Shown here piece by piece: positions 38,374 through 47,419 of a DNA stretch of 64,000 nt. The notes under the pieces are model-generated. The model searched no databases. It had not been told where the DNA came from and saw only the letters and a list, made by a program, of their open reading frames with translations. Within the stretch, counting starts at the first letter, position 1. Each line of letters opens with the position of its first letter. Made by a program: the position numbers and the translations under genes. Origin of the DNA: Nocardia ignorata NBRC 108230 (GTDB lineage Bacteria; Actinomycetota; Actinomycetes; Mycobacteriales; Mycobacteriaceae); assembly GCF_001612905.1 (NCBI RefSeq), contig NZ_BDBI01000002.1, positions 558,001 through 622,000 of the forward strand, read 5' to 3'.

Positions 38374-39861
38374 TCAGTGCACACCCTGCATGTGCCGTTT
38401 GATCCACGGCGCGCAGGCCACGACGACGAGTCCGGCCGCGATGGCGGCCGCACCGCTGACGCCGAAGTACACGCCTTCGCTGTCGGGGCTGTAGTAGCGG
38501 GCCAGCGTGCCCGCCATCGACGTGCCGATGCCGACCGAGAAGAAGTACAGCGCCATCATCTGCGAGCGGAACGCGGCGGGCGCGAGGTGCGTTGTCACCG
38601 CGAGGCCGATCGGGGACAGCAGCAGTTCCGAGACCGCGAAACCGCCGAGGATGGCGAACACGGCGAGCACCGGAACGGTCCTGCCCTCGAAGCCCGACAG
38701 CAGCGCGAACAACCAGAAGGCGATACCCATGCCGATGACGCCGAGCGCGAACTTGATCGGTGTGGTCGGCGCCCGGTTGCCGAGTTTGGTCCACAGCAGC
38801 GCGAACAGCGGCGAGAGCGCGATGATCCACACCGGTTCCACCGAGCCGATCCAGCTGGCCGGTGCCTCCCAGCCGAAGATGCGCCAGTCGACGCGCTCGT
38901 CGGAGTACACCGCGAGCATGGTGAACATCTGCTGGAACAGCGACCAGAACACCGCGTTGGCCAGGAACAGCGGGATGAACGCCACCACCCGGGTGCGTTC
39001 GACCGGCTCCACCTTCGCGCTCGTGAGCATCACCGTGAAATAGGCGATGGACGCGACAACGATGACGCCGGTGGTGATATCGGAGAGATTGTCGAGGGTG
39101 ATCCACCCGGCCCAGATCGCCAGGCCCGCTGCCACGGCGGCGACGGCCACGCCGGTCAGCACCGGCCGCAGTTCGGCGCGGGTCACCGGGTTGGGGACCT
39201 CACGCCCGTGCGTGCCGAGGTTGCGCCGGAAGATCACGTACTGGGTCAGGCCGAGCGCCATGCCGACCGCGGCCGCGCCGAAGCCGACGTGGAATCCCCA
39301 TTCGCGCTGCAGCAGACCCGTGAGCAGCGGGCCGGTGAAGGCGCCGATGTTGATGCCGAGATAGAAGAGGGTGAAGCCGCCGTCCACGCGCGCGTCCGAG
39401 GGCGCGTAGAGGGTGCCGAGCAGCGAGGAGGCGTTGGCCTTCAACGCGCCGCTGCCGAGTGCCACGAGCACCAAACCCACACCGACACCGGCTAATCCGG
39501 GCAACACGGCCAGCGCGAGATGGCCTGCCATCACCACGACACCGCCGTAGAACACGGTGCGTTCCATGCCCAGCACCCGGTCGGCAATCCACCCGCCGAG
39601 GACCGTGGAGAGGTATACCAATCCGCCGTAGGCGCCGACGATGCCGAGCGCCGTGCTCTGCGCGATCCCGAGTCCGCCGTCCGCGGCGGTGTAGTACAGG
39701 TAGTAGCCGAGGATCGTCAGCATGCCGTAGAAGGAGAAACGCTCCCACAGCTCGACGCCGAACAGATTCGTCAGCCCGATCGGATGCCCGAACAGGGTGT
39801 GTTCGAGCGCCGGATCGGCGGGCCCTGGCTGGTCGCCGAGCCGGGTGTGTTGCGTGGACAT
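38374..39861 (-). CDS. POT/PTR-family proton-coupled oligopeptide transporter
   Basis: A 495-residue 14-helix carrier. FGVELWERFSFYGMLTILGYYL carries the ExxER(F/Y) proton-coupling motif, here ELWERFSFYG, and FTLFYLGINIGAFTGPLL is the PTR2 signature. It imports di- and tripeptides. ATG 39861 (MSTQHTRLGD) is chosen over an upstream in-frame start. It is convergent with nothing and divergent from the SRPBCC gene. Confidence 0.92.
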   Translation of the reverse strand: MSTQHTRLGDQPGPADPALEHTLFGHPIGLTNLFGVELWERFSFYGMLTILGYYLYYTAADGGLGIAQSTALGIVGAYGGLVYLSTVLGGWIADRVLGMERTVFYGGVVVMAGHLALAVLPGLAGVGVGLVLVALGSGALKANASSLLGTLYAPSDARVDGGFTLFYLGINIGAFTGPLLTGLLQREWGFHVGFGAAAVGMALGLTQYVIFRRNLGTHGREVPNPVTRAELRPVLTGVAVAAVAAGLAIWAGWITLDNLSDITTGVIVVASIAYFTVMLTSAKVEPVERTRVVAFIPLFLANAVFWSLFQQMFTMLAVYSDERVDWRIFGWEAPASWIGSVEPVWIIALSPLFALLWTKLGNRAPTTPIKFALGVIGMGIAFWLFALLSGFEGRTVPVLAVFAILGGFAVSELLLSPIGLAVTTHLAPAAFRSQMMALYFFSVGIGTSMAGTLARYYSPDSEGVYFGVSGAAAIAAGLVVVACAPWIKRHMQGVH

Positions 39862-39973
39862 AAGGGAACGATCCCACGTCGAAACGATGTACAGCAATTT
39901 TCCCGCATCTGTCTGCATTCGGCGTGCCGCAGGCCGGGGCCCGCGTCGCCGCGCCGACCGGGCGGACGGGAAT

Positions 39974-39979
39974 TACGCT
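39974..39979 (+). promoter_or_regulatory. -10 element for a leaderless transcript
   Basis: TACGCT ends six bases before the GTG start at 39986, so transcription would begin at the start codon. Confidence 0.35.
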
Positions 39980-39985
39980 GGTCTG

Positions 39986-40426
39986 GTGCTGACTGCCGAG
40001 GTGACCGTGCCGGTGGCGTGCGAGGTCGCGTTCGCGACGCTGTCCGACGGCTGGCTCTACGCCAGCTGGGTGGTCGGTGCCTCGCACATCCGCGAAGTCG
40101 ACCCCGAATGGCCCGCCGTCGGCAGCCGTATCCACTACCGCTTCGGGCTGTGGCCGGTGCTGATCGGCGACACCACCGAGGTGCGAACGGTCGAGCCGCC
40201 GCACCGGCTGGAATTGGAGGCGCGGCTGTGGTCGATCGGGTCGGCCTGGATCCGGATCACCCTCACCGAGGCCGAGCCGGGGCGCACGACGATCCGGATG
40301 ACCGAACGTGCCGCGCGCGGCCCGGCGAGCCTGATCCCGGGACTGGCCCAAGACGTGGCCTTCGCCGCGCGCAATCAGGAATCTCTGGAACGGTTGGCAG
40401 CCCTGATCCGCGCGCGAGCACGGTAG
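39986..40426 (+). CDS. SRPBCC (START/polyketide-cyclase-like) domain protein
   Basis: A 146-residue protein with the pattern VTVPVACEVAFATLSDGWLYASWV...ARLWSIGSAWIRITLTEAEPG of the helix-grip lipid or polyketide-binding fold. Such proteins bind hydrophobic ligands; none can be named. Single gene, probably leaderless. Confidence 0.8.
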   Translation: MLTAEVTVPVACEVAFATLSDGWLYASWVVGASHIREVDPEWPAVGSRIHYRFGLWPVLIGDTTEVRTVEPPHRLELEARLWSIGSAWIRITLTEAEPGRTTIRMTERAARGPASLIPGLAQDVAFAARNQESLERLAALIRARAR

Positions 40427-40444
40427 CTCGCGCGCGGATTCCGG

Positions 40445-40654
40445 CTAGCTGGGTTGCGGGAGTTCGCAGTCGTCGACCTTCGGGTTGACGCCCATGTAGT
40501 TGAGCGGGCCCGCGATCATGGTAACCGCGATGGTGCCCAACGAAGCGCAATTCTGGTCGCGCTCGGTGTAGTAGCCGCGTTGACCTGCGGCAAGGACACC
40601 GATCAGTAACCAGACCAGCACAACGATCGAAACGATGCGCGGCGTATTCGTCAT
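40445..40654 (-). CDS. Small single-pass membrane protein
   Basis: A 69-residue protein with one N-terminal membrane helix (IVSIVVLVWLLIGVLAAG), then RGYYTERDQNCASLG and a second hydrophobic stretch. Two cysteines (NCASL, DDCEL) lie outside. It resembles small conserved actinobacterial proteins of unknown role. It lies 29 bases after the next small gene on the same strand. Confidence 0.65.
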   Translation of the reverse strand: MTNTPRIVSIVVLVWLLIGVLAAGQRGYYTERDQNCASLGTIAVTMIAGPLNYMGVNPKVDDCELPQPS

Positions 40655-40683
40655 GATGTGTCCTTTCCGGTGGCAGGCCCGGC

Positions 40684-40839
40684 TCAGTAGTAGTGCCTGC
40701 GACCGGCGACCGGACGCCCGATGCTGCCCGCGATGAGTAGCGCGAGGCCGATGACGAGCACGATCACACCAACGGTGTTGAGAATCGGGATGCCGAAGAC
40801 GAGGCCGGCGATGAGAAGAATTGCACCGAGAAGAATCAT
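40684..40839 (-). CDS. DUF6131-like small membrane protein
   Basis: A 51-residue, two-helix hydrophobic protein ending RPVAGRRHYY, very close to the DUF6131 pattern. The function is unknown. ATG 40839 is used. It probably forms a pair with the 69-residue gene downstream. Confidence 0.75.
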   Translation of the reverse strand: MILLGAILLIAGLVFGIPILNTVGVIVLVIGLALLIAGSIGRPVAGRRHYY

Positions 40840-41014
40840 GTGAAGCTCACCTGTTCGGGTAACGATCAGACGCACCGGGTGGCGCGTCTCGTGGGGCGTA
40901 TGCCCGGTTCGGTGAAGAGGAAACAGCTTCGGTTGCGCCGGAACGGATTCGCGGCTCGATCGGTGCCGTTCCGAGTGCGGCGCGTCACCTCTCCGAGATG
41001 ACGCGCCACGCGAA

Positions 41015-41287
41015 TCAGCCTGCGGAGCCCGGCATTACGGCCGAGCCCGAGGGCGGGGGCGGGGTGGGTGCGCTCGAGCCGAAGTCGGCGTCGACCGAAC
41101 CGGTCGGCAGACCGATGTCGACCGAGCCCGCGCTGCCGGTCGGCGGGCCGATCACCACCGAGCCGGACGGGAGCAGATCCCAATCGGCGCTGCCGACGGC
41201 ATTGGCGGTGCCGCCCGCGGTGAGCAAGGCGGTGGCGGCCAGCGCGGTCAGAACGCCCGCGCGGGTGAGGGTGGGGGACAGGGACAC
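41015..41287 (-). CDS. Small secreted protein
   Basis: A 90-residue protein with a clear Sec signal (LTALAATALLTAGGTANA, cleaved after ANA) and a mature part rich in Gly, Pro and Ser with repeated VxIGxPTGS units (VVIGPPTGS, VDIGLPTGS). GTG 41287 follows GGAGG. No family recognised. Confidence 0.65.
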   Translation of the reverse strand: MSLSPTLTRAGVLTALAATALLTAGGTANAVGSADWDLLPSGSVVIGPPTGSAGSVDIGLPTGSVDADFGSSAPTPPPPSGSAVMPGSAG

Positions 41288-41348
41288 GGTGATACCTCCG
41301 AGCACTTCACTGTGATAGCGCCCATACGGTATCTGAAATACGAGTGTT

Positions 41349-42074
41349 TCAGGAGCTTCTTCCGACTTCCATCTGCACGCGGTACCGATCGGAGCGGTAC
41401 CAGCTGTGGGTGTGCTCGATCGGCACGTCGGCGCTGAACGACACGCGGTCGAAATGCAGAACGGGGGCGCCCTTGCGGACGCCGAGCAGTGCGGCGATCC
41501 CGGTGTCAGCGGCTTGGGCGTCGACCGTCTGCTCGGCGCGTTCGATCGGCCTGCCGTAGCGGTCGGCGGCGAGGCGGTACAGCGAGCCGGTGAGGTCGTG
41601 GGCGATGAGGTCGGGGACGAGTTCGGGGTTGAACCACGCGTCGTCGACGCTCACCGCGTCGTCGTCGGCCAGGCGCAAGCGGCGCACGTGATAGGCGCGC
41701 GCGCCCTGGGGCAGCCGCAGCGCGCGGGCCGTCGGCTCGGGCGCGGTGGCCTCCTCGGCGACCAGCACCAGGGTGCTCGGCTGATGGCCGAGGGCGCGCA
41801 TCTCCTCGGTGAAGGAAGCCAGATGCAACCGCGACTGCACCGGCCGGTGAGCGACGAACGTGCCCTTGCCGCGCACCCGGACCAGATAGCCTTCGTTCAC
41901 CAGCTGACCGACCGCCTCGCGCACGGTGATCCGGCTGACGCCGTAGTCCTGCATCAGGTTTCGCTCGCTGGTGAGCAGATCGCCGGGTTGGAGTTCGCGC
42001 GTGCATTTCTGCAGCAGGATCGCGCGCAACTGTTCATGCTTGGGCACTGCGCTGTCTCGCAGCGGTGCTGGCAT
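41349..42074 (-). CDS. GntR-family regulator, HutC subfamily
   Basis: A 241-residue protein: winged HTH with LTSERNLMQDYGVSRITVRE (residues about 34-53) and GYLVRVRGKGTFVA, then a UTRA ligand domain with YHVRRLRLADDDAVSVDDAW and FDRVSFSADVPIEHTHSW. HutC/DasR-type members sense sugars or histidine breakdown products. The ligand and targets are not shown by the context. Confidence 0.9.
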   Translation of the reverse strand: MPAPLRDSAVPKHEQLRAILLQKCTRELQPGDLLTSERNLMQDYGVSRITVREAVGQLVNEGYLVRVRGKGTFVAHRPVQSRLHLASFTEEMRALGHQPSTLVLVAEEATAPEPTARALRLPQGARAYHVRRLRLADDDAVSVDDAWFNPELVPDLIAHDLTGSLYRLAADRYGRPIERAEQTVDAQAADTGIAALLGVRKGAPVLHFDRVSFSADVPIEHTHSWYRSDRYRVQMEVGRSS

Positions 42075-42144
42075 GGGGCTGGCTCCTCTCGACGAACCGG
42101 TCCCTACTGGTCCTGTCCGGTCGTTGTCGAGGATACGCCAGCCG

Positions 42145-43473
42145 TCAGCGGATGCCGGGAGTGCGCGGGTCGGGGCCGATACAGCCGAGCACCACGCAGC
42201 CGGGTGGGGTGTCGGCGAACGGGGCTTTCGGTGTCTCGCCGAGACATTCGACGAAACCGCAGCCCGGATAGGCGTAGGGGCCGAGGCCGAAGGTGCCGAA
42301 CACCGGGTCGGGCCGGGCGATCATCGGATCGGTGACGCTCACGTCCGGCTTCTCCCGATACGGTCCCGGATCCGGCACCGCCACATCGCGGAACGACGAG
42401 ACCAGCTTGCGCATCACGTCATGGGTGTAGGTCGTCGAGATGCCGGGGGTGGCGACGCCGGTCCAGTTCAGTACCAGTCCGAGGCTGGGCACGATGTAGC
42501 TGTCGTTGCGCAGCATTCCCGACATCTTCACGGCATCGTCGGGCAGGCCGGGGAATTCGAGGCGGCAGGGCGCGCCGTTGATGACGAACAGGAAGCCGTA
42601 ACAGGGCATGGCCCGCGACGGCGACAACGCCTCGCGCAGGTAGGCGTCCGAGATCACCTGCTGCTCCTTCCATCGGCCCCGATTGCCCACGAGCAGACCG
42701 AGTTTCGCGAAGTCGTCCGGTGGGAGCAGCAGATGCGCGTGGCCGTAGGTGTTTCCGGCGCGATCGCGGGCCCAGTAGTAATCGGTGCGTTCGATGCCCA
42801 ACGGGTCGAACAGCTTTCGCTGGGCGAAGTCCTGGAAGTCCTCGCCGACGGCCTGTGCGATGACGTAGACGAGCAGGTCGACCGCGCGCTGGCTGTAGCG
42901 GAACTGGGTGCCCTGCGGGCGTTCGATCGGCATCGCGAGCGCCTGGGCGACGACGTTCGGGTCCAGCTGGGCCAGCCCCGTCGCGCCCTCGGCGGCGATG
43001 GCCACCTCCATCCCCGAGGATTCGGTGAGCAGGTTGCGCACGGTGATCGCGCGGTGCCCTTCGTCGCCGAGCCCCTCGGGCAGGTAGCGGCCGATGGGCG
43101 CGTCGACGTCGAGGCGGCCCTCGTCGACCGCCGCGCCCGCGATCAGCGCGACGACACTCTTGGTCCCGCTCCACAGATTCCACGGCACCCCACCGGATTC
43201 GGCGTTGCGTGGGCCCGCCGCCACCAGGCAGTTGTTGCGGTAGAGCTGGATGTTGAAGCGGGTGGGGTCGACGGCCAGGCGCATGGCCTCGGCGACCCGA
43301 TCGGGGTCGAGGGCGACCTCGGCGGGAGAGGCCGCCTGCGGTGTGCGTCCGGAGCTGACCTCGCAGTGCCGCGCGATCGGCGGGTCGGCCGCCGCGACGG
43401 GCAGCAGCGCCGCCGAGGTCAGCGACACTGCGGTAACCGCCACCGCCGCACCATATTTCAGGAACCCACGCAC
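42145..43473 (-). CDS. Secreted serine beta-lactamase-like hydrolase (class C/EstB fold)
   Basis: A 442-residue protein with a signal peptide (ALLPVAAADP) and a penicillin-binding/beta-lactamase-like core. The SxxK motif is in WSGTKSVV; the YxN motif reads YSQ, which departs from true beta-lactamases. About eight cysteines, several in the C-terminal CGFVECLGE and CVVLGCIG stretches, suggest disulfides. It is more likely an esterase or peptidase than a drug-resistance enzyme. Confidence 0.85.
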   Translation of the reverse strand: MRGFLKYGAAVAVTAVSLTSAALLPVAAADPPIARHCEVSSGRTPQAASPAEVALDPDRVAEAMRLAVDPTRFNIQLYRNNCLVAAGPRNAESGGVPWNLWSGTKSVVALIAGAAVDEGRLDVDAPIGRYLPEGLGDEGHRAITVRNLLTESSGMEVAIAAEGATGLAQLDPNVVAQALAMPIERPQGTQFRYSQRAVDLLVYVIAQAVGEDFQDFAQRKLFDPLGIERTDYYWARDRAGNTYGHAHLLLPPDDFAKLGLLVGNRGRWKEQQVISDAYLREALSPSRAMPCYGFLFVINGAPCRLEFPGLPDDAVKMSGMLRNDSYIVPSLGLVLNWTGVATPGISTTYTHDVMRKLVSSFRDVAVPDPGPYREKPDVSVTDPMIARPDPVFGTFGLGPYAYPGCGFVECLGETPKAPFADTPPGCVVLGCIGPDPRTPGIR

Positions 43474-43536
43474 GCAACCCCTCCGATGACTTGTCTCGGA
43501 GTGGCAATCGCGAACGGTGATGTTCCTGTTACGTGC

Positions 43537-44052
43537 CTAGCGGCCGTAGGGTTTGCAGACCTCGATCGCCGCGTCCTTGGACGCGTTGAACTGATCGATC
43601 ACACCGTTGAGTTCGTCGGTGGGCGCACGGCGCTCGAGGGTGTCGGCGAGCAGGTTGGTCTTGTCGCGGTAGGTGCGCAGCGGGTCGGCCAGCTCGGCGA
43701 TGACATCGGTGGTGACCTTGCGATCGACGTCCTTGGCATTGTTGCGCAGCACCGGAACCGCCTCGTTGGCCTTGGTGTCGGTGTCGGGGGCGCGGTTGTT
43801 GCTCGCCTCGATATAGGCGTTGAACGAGGCGACCGAGCTCTTGTTGGCCGCGCGCAGTCCGTCGCAGGCCGAGTCGTTGGCCGCCTTCACCTTCGCGGTC
43901 GAGGAGGCCGCGACTTCGGAGGTGTAGGAGGCGAGATCGGTGAGGTTGGCCTCGGCGGTACCGGGTACCTGGTTGGTGCAGGCGGCCAGCGTGAGCGCGC
44001 CCGCTACGACAACCAGCGCGGTGCCGAGCCCCATTCGTTCCCGTACCAGCAT
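43537..44052 (-). CDS. Lipoprotein of unknown function
   Basis: A 171-residue lipoprotein with lipobox LTLAAC. The mature part is helical, with two cysteines (DSACDGL and EVCKPYGR) that may form a disulfide near the ends. No family recognised. It lies about 120 bases after the DUF305 gene on the same strand. Confidence 0.7.
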   Translation of the reverse strand: MLVRERMGLGTALVVVAGALTLAACTNQVPGTAEANLTDLASYTSEVAASSTAKVKAANDSACDGLRAANKSSVASFNAYIEASNNRAPDTDTKANEAVPVLRNNAKDVDRKVTTDVIAELADPLRTYRDKTNLLADTLERRAPTDELNGVIDQFNASKDAAIEVCKPYGR

Positions 44053-44170
44053 CTGTCTCTCCTCCCTCGCCGGAGCGTCGGTCACCGTCGCGGTGGCCGA
44101 ACACATCGACCGTACTGGCTTCGGGACGATCAGGTGGCGCCACGCCGGTCCGGCGCGGCGCCACCCCGGG

Positions 44171-44767
44171 TCAGCTCTGGCCGAGCATGCCGCGCATGGT
44201 CGCGATCTCACCCTCCTGATCGGCGACGATCTTGGTGGCGAGCTGCTTCGCCTCCGGGTTGATTCCCTCCGCCAGCTCGGTCTGGGCCATGGCGACCGCG
44301 CCCTGGTGGTGCTCGATCATCATCTGCAGCCACTGCCGGTCGAACTCGGCGTCCTTCGCCGCTTCCAGTGCGCTCATCTGTTCCTCGGTCATCATGCCCG
44401 GCATGCCGTGGCCGCCGTGGCCCTCGGCGCTCGGGGCGGGCTTGCCGAAGCTGGTCAGCAGGTCGGTGATCTGGCGCATCTCCGGTGCCTGCGCCTGCTC
44501 GATCTGGGCGGCCAGCGCGATGAGCTGCTGGTTCTGGGTCCGGCTCGGCACCATCTTCGACATCTCGACCGCCTGCGCGTGATGCGGGTACATCATCTGC
44601 AGGAAGGTCACGTCGGCGTCGTCGAAGTCGGTGCGAGCCGTGGCGCTCGTCGTGCTCGCCGTGGTCGTCGAGGAGTGCTCGGTGGTGTGCGTGGTCGAAT
44701 CGTCGCCGCACCCGGCGGCGACCACGGCGACAGCGGCGAGGGCGAGAACGGTACGGGTGATGGACAT
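44171..44767 (-). CDS. DUF305 lipoprotein
   Basis: A 198-residue lipoprotein (lipobox VVAAGC) with a Thr-rich linker and a ferritin-like DUF305 domain: FLQMMYPHHAQAVEMS and LQMMIEHHQGAVAMAQ are two His-His, Met-rich helices, and HGGHGMPGMM a flexible His/Met loop. Such His/Met sites suit copper. It follows a DUF6153 gene; this pairing is often linked to copper handling in actinobacteria. Confidence 0.9.
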   Translation of the reverse strand: MSITRTVLALAAVAVVAAGCGDDSTTHTTEHSSTTTASTTSATARTDFDDADVTFLQMMYPHHAQAVEMSKMVPSRTQNQQLIALAAQIEQAQAPEMRQITDLLTSFGKPAPSAEGHGGHGMPGMMTEEQMSALEAAKDAEFDRQWLQMMIEHHQGAVAMAQTELAEGINPEAKQLATKIVADQEGEIATMRGMLGQS

Positions 44768-44827
44768 GGGTGGTCCTCCTGGGGATTCGGATGTGTGGTG
44801 TTGGACAGGGCCGCGTGGGCCGACCTG

Positions 44828-45250
44828 TCAGATCCGCAGAATCGCCAGTTGGGAAAGAGAAAGGACGGTCCAGGGAGGTGGCCGTTCGCGGCGGCCACGC
44901 CAGGTTCTCGTCGCCCGGCGGATGGCGTCGCCGTCCTCGGTCAGCCGCGACAGCAGCATCCAGCCGAGCAACACGGTCAGGGCGACGAGGACGAACACGC
45001 ATCCGTGGACGGCCGCGTGCTCGCCGCAACCGCTGCTGCCGCAGCCGTGATCCTTCGTCGAGTCGTTCTGCGCCGGTACCGCTTCGACAGCCGGACCGAC
45101 GGCTGTGTGGGCGGCGTTTCCGTGCGCGTGAGCGGAGGTGTCGTGTGCGGAGGTGACGAATACCGCGGAGTGCATGGCGACGATTCCGGCCAGCAGCAGC
45201 ACGACGGCGAAGGCCCTCGCGAGGCGCGCGTACGACAGCTGGACGGTCAC
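44828..45250 (-). CDS. DUF6153-like membrane protein
   Basis: A 140-residue two-helix protein: AVVLLLAGIVAMHSAVF, then an external loop rich in His and Cys (SAHDTSAHAHGN, HGCGSSGCGEH), then a second helix. The loop looks like a metal-binding segment. It is upstream of the DUF305 gene and probably in one transcript with it. Confidence 0.75.
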   Translation of the reverse strand: MTVQLSYARLARAFAVVLLLAGIVAMHSAVFVTSAHDTSAHAHGNAAHTAVGPAVEAVPAQNDSTKDHGCGSSGCGEHAAVHGCVFVLVALTVLLGWMLLSRLTEDGDAIRRATRTWRGRRERPPPWTVLSLSQLAILRI

Positions 45251-45288
45251 GGCGACGAGTCTAACCAGTGCTCAGGGGCTCTCCGCAA

Positions 45289-45309
45289 TACCCGCACGTG
45301 GTAGGGGTA
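45289..45309. promoter_or_regulatory. Possible metal-responsive operator
   Basis: TACCC (45289-45293) and GGGTA (45305-45309) form a short inverted repeat upstream of the DUF6153-DUF305 pair, faintly like CsoR sites (TACCC...GGGTA). Weak. Confidence 0.2.
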
Positions 45310-45312
45310 GAA

Positions 45313-45891
45313 CTAGTCGTTCGCGATGTCGACGACGAGGCGCGGTGGGTCGGCGAGGGTGCTCACGGTGAAACCGGGACGGTCGGCGTCGAGCCCGATG
45401 AACGACTGGGTGACGCCTTCGTAGACCACCGACTTGTAGACGCCGGTGATGCGCGGCGTACTGGGATCGGTGACCGGATCGGGCCCGGCGAACGGGGGAA
45501 CGGGGGAGTCGAACGGGTAGGCCGAACCGAGGATGCGCACCTCCAGGATCGAGCTGCCAGCCACGTCCACGGCCTTGCCGCTGGCGTCCTGCACGGCGTT
45601 GTCGGTGTAGGCCACCTGCCAGCCGGGGGTGCCGGTGCCGCCGAGGGTGTAGACGACCCGGTCGTAGCCGGAGTGGTGGCCGAGGCGGACATCGGTGACG
45701 GTGAGTGCGGCGCCGTTGCTCGCCTCGCCCGACTTCGCGTCGTTGTCGCGCGGACCGGTGGCGTCGGCGAACGTGCTCGCGGTGCTCGTTGTCGTCGTCG
45801 AGGGAGTCGCGGCGGGCGCGTCGTCGGAACCGCAGCTCGGCAGGACCAGAGCCGCGGCGGCGATCAGCACGAGCACGGGGGCGTTGCGCAT
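45313..45891 (-). CDS. AMIN-like domain lipoprotein
   Basis: A 192-residue lipoprotein (lipobox VLPSC) with a Ser/Thr linker and an AMIN-like fold: TVTDVRLGHHSGYDRVVYTLGG near residue 65 and DRPGFTVSTLADPPRLVVDI at the end. It probably binds cell-wall components. Single gene. Confidence 0.82.
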   Translation of the reverse strand: MRNAPVLVLIAAAALVLPSCGSDDAPAATPSTTTTSTASTFADATGPRDNDAKSGEASNGAALTVTDVRLGHHSGYDRVVYTLGGTGTPGWQVAYTDNAVQDASGKAVDVAGSSILEVRILGSAYPFDSPVPPFAGPDPVTDPSTPRITGVYKSVVYEGVTQSFIGLDADRPGFTVSTLADPPRLVVDIAND

Positions 45892-46122
45892 GTGACCGAT
45901 GGTACTCAGGTGAACTCGCGGGTTGCGGGAATCAGCCGGGCGCGTGTCCAGGCTGTGAGTTTGCTGGGCGCGCGCACCGCGGTATCAGCGCGGTCGGCAC
46001 GCATCGCTGTAACCCGTTCGCCGTCAGTCTTTTCCATGCTCGGTGCGCATATGTGGGCGCCGGTTCCGATGTGCGGCAGGGGCGGATGTGACGATGGGGC
46101 AACGATCTAGCACACTTGTCGC

Positions 46123-47271
46123 GTGGACAGTGTCGAGGACGTATTCACCCGGCTGCGCCGGTATCCGGACGTGGAGGCGCCGAACCTCTATGCCGTCGAC
46201 GCCGCGGATCGGTTGATTCTCGATACCGCCGCCGACGCGCTCGCGGGCGCGGGCAGCGGCGAGGTGGCGGTGATCGGCGACGCCTACGGCGCGCTGACCC
46301 TCGGGGTCGCGGTGCGGCACGGACACAGCGGCATCCGGGTGCACCAGGACCTGCTCACCGGCGAACTCGCCCTGGCGGGCAACGCCAAGAACTTCGGTCT
46401 CGCCGACCGCTTCACCGTGCACGGGCTCGACGCGGACCTGCTCACCGGCGCCCGCGTGGTCGTGATGCGGTTGCCGAAAATGCTTGCCGGGCTCGCCGAG
46501 ATCGCCGAGGCCATCGCCCGCTACGCCGCCGACGATGTGGTCGTCTACGCCGGTGGCCGCGACAAATACCTCACCCCGACCATGAACGACGTGTTCGCCG
46601 AAACGTTCCGCCAGGTGCGGGCGGGCCGGGGCAGGCAGAAGTCACGGGTGCTCGTCGTCAGCGAACCGCTACCCGTCGGCGAACCACGATTCCCGGTGCG
46701 CGAGAACATCATCGAGATCGACGGTGACGTGGTCGCCTACGGTGCGGCGTTCTCCGGCCCACGCCTCGACATCGGCACCCGGTTCCTGCTCGAACATCTG
46801 GACCGGATGAAGCCCGACGCCCGCGAGGCCATCGACCTCGGTTGCGGCACCGGCATTCTCGCGGTGGCCCTGGCCAAATCGCGTCCGCGTATCCGGGTGG
46901 TCGGCACCGATCAGTCCTGTGCCGCCGTCGCCTCGGCCCGGGCGACCGCCGCCGCCAACGGTGTCGACGACCGCGTCACGGTGGTGCGCGACGACGCCAT
47001 GTCCTCGGCCGCCGACAACAGCGCCGACCTGGTGCTGTGCAATCCGCCGTTCCATGTGGGCGCGGCCGTGCACACCGGATCGGCCATCAAGATGTTCGCC
47101 GAGACCGGCCGGGTGCTCCGCCCCGGCGGCGAACTGTGGACGGTGTACAACTCGCACCTGAACTATCGGGGTGTGGTGGAACGGATGGTCGGGCGGACCG
47201 ACGTGATCGACCGGAACCAGAAATTCACGGTGACGCGGTCTGTCCGTGGCCTGCGCGACGTACAACGATAG
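46123..47271 (+). CDS. RsmC/RlmG-like rRNA (guanine-N2) methyltransferase
   Basis: A 382-residue protein with an inactive-looking N-terminal half and a C-terminal SAM domain: DLGCGTGILAVALA, GTDQSCAAVASA and the catalytic LVLCNPPFHVG. The two-domain length and the NPPF motif match RlmG/RsmC-type 16S or 23S rRNA guanine methyltransferases. The exact rRNA base is not shown. GTG 46123 is used. Confidence 0.85.
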   Translation: MDSVEDVFTRLRRYPDVEAPNLYAVDAADRLILDTAADALAGAGSGEVAVIGDAYGALTLGVAVRHGHSGIRVHQDLLTGELALAGNAKNFGLADRFTVHGLDADLLTGARVVVMRLPKMLAGLAEIAEAIARYAADDVVVYAGGRDKYLTPTMNDVFAETFRQVRAGRGRQKSRVLVVSEPLPVGEPRFPVRENIIEIDGDVVAYGAAFSGPRLDIGTRFLLEHLDRMKPDAREAIDLGCGTGILAVALAKSRPRIRVVGTDQSCAAVASARATAAANGVDDRVTVVRDDAMSSAADNSADLVLCNPPFHVGAAVHTGSAIKMFAETGRVLRPGGELWTVYNSHLNYRGVVERMVGRTDVIDRNQKFTVTRSVRGLRDVQR

Positions 47272-47339
47272 GGGCGCTCCGACGGGGTAGAGTCCGATTT
47301 GTCCGAACGGACGGTGATGCGATCAATGATCGCGCCGCC

Positions 47340-47366
47340 GGGAACTTTGTTCGTTCGCGACACGTT
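47340..47366 (+). promoter_or_regulatory. ECF-type promoter before the BI-1 gene
   Basis: GGGAAC (47340-47345), 17 bases, CGTT (47363-47366) fits SigE/SigH/SigR-like ECF promoters. The start codon is about 50 bases downstream. A vegetative-type TAGAGT at 47288-47293 lies further up. Confidence 0.45.
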
Positions 47367-47419
47367 GAACAGGGCAGTTGGAGCTGTACGACGTTTCATC
47401 ACTCCAGGAAAGGCGCACG

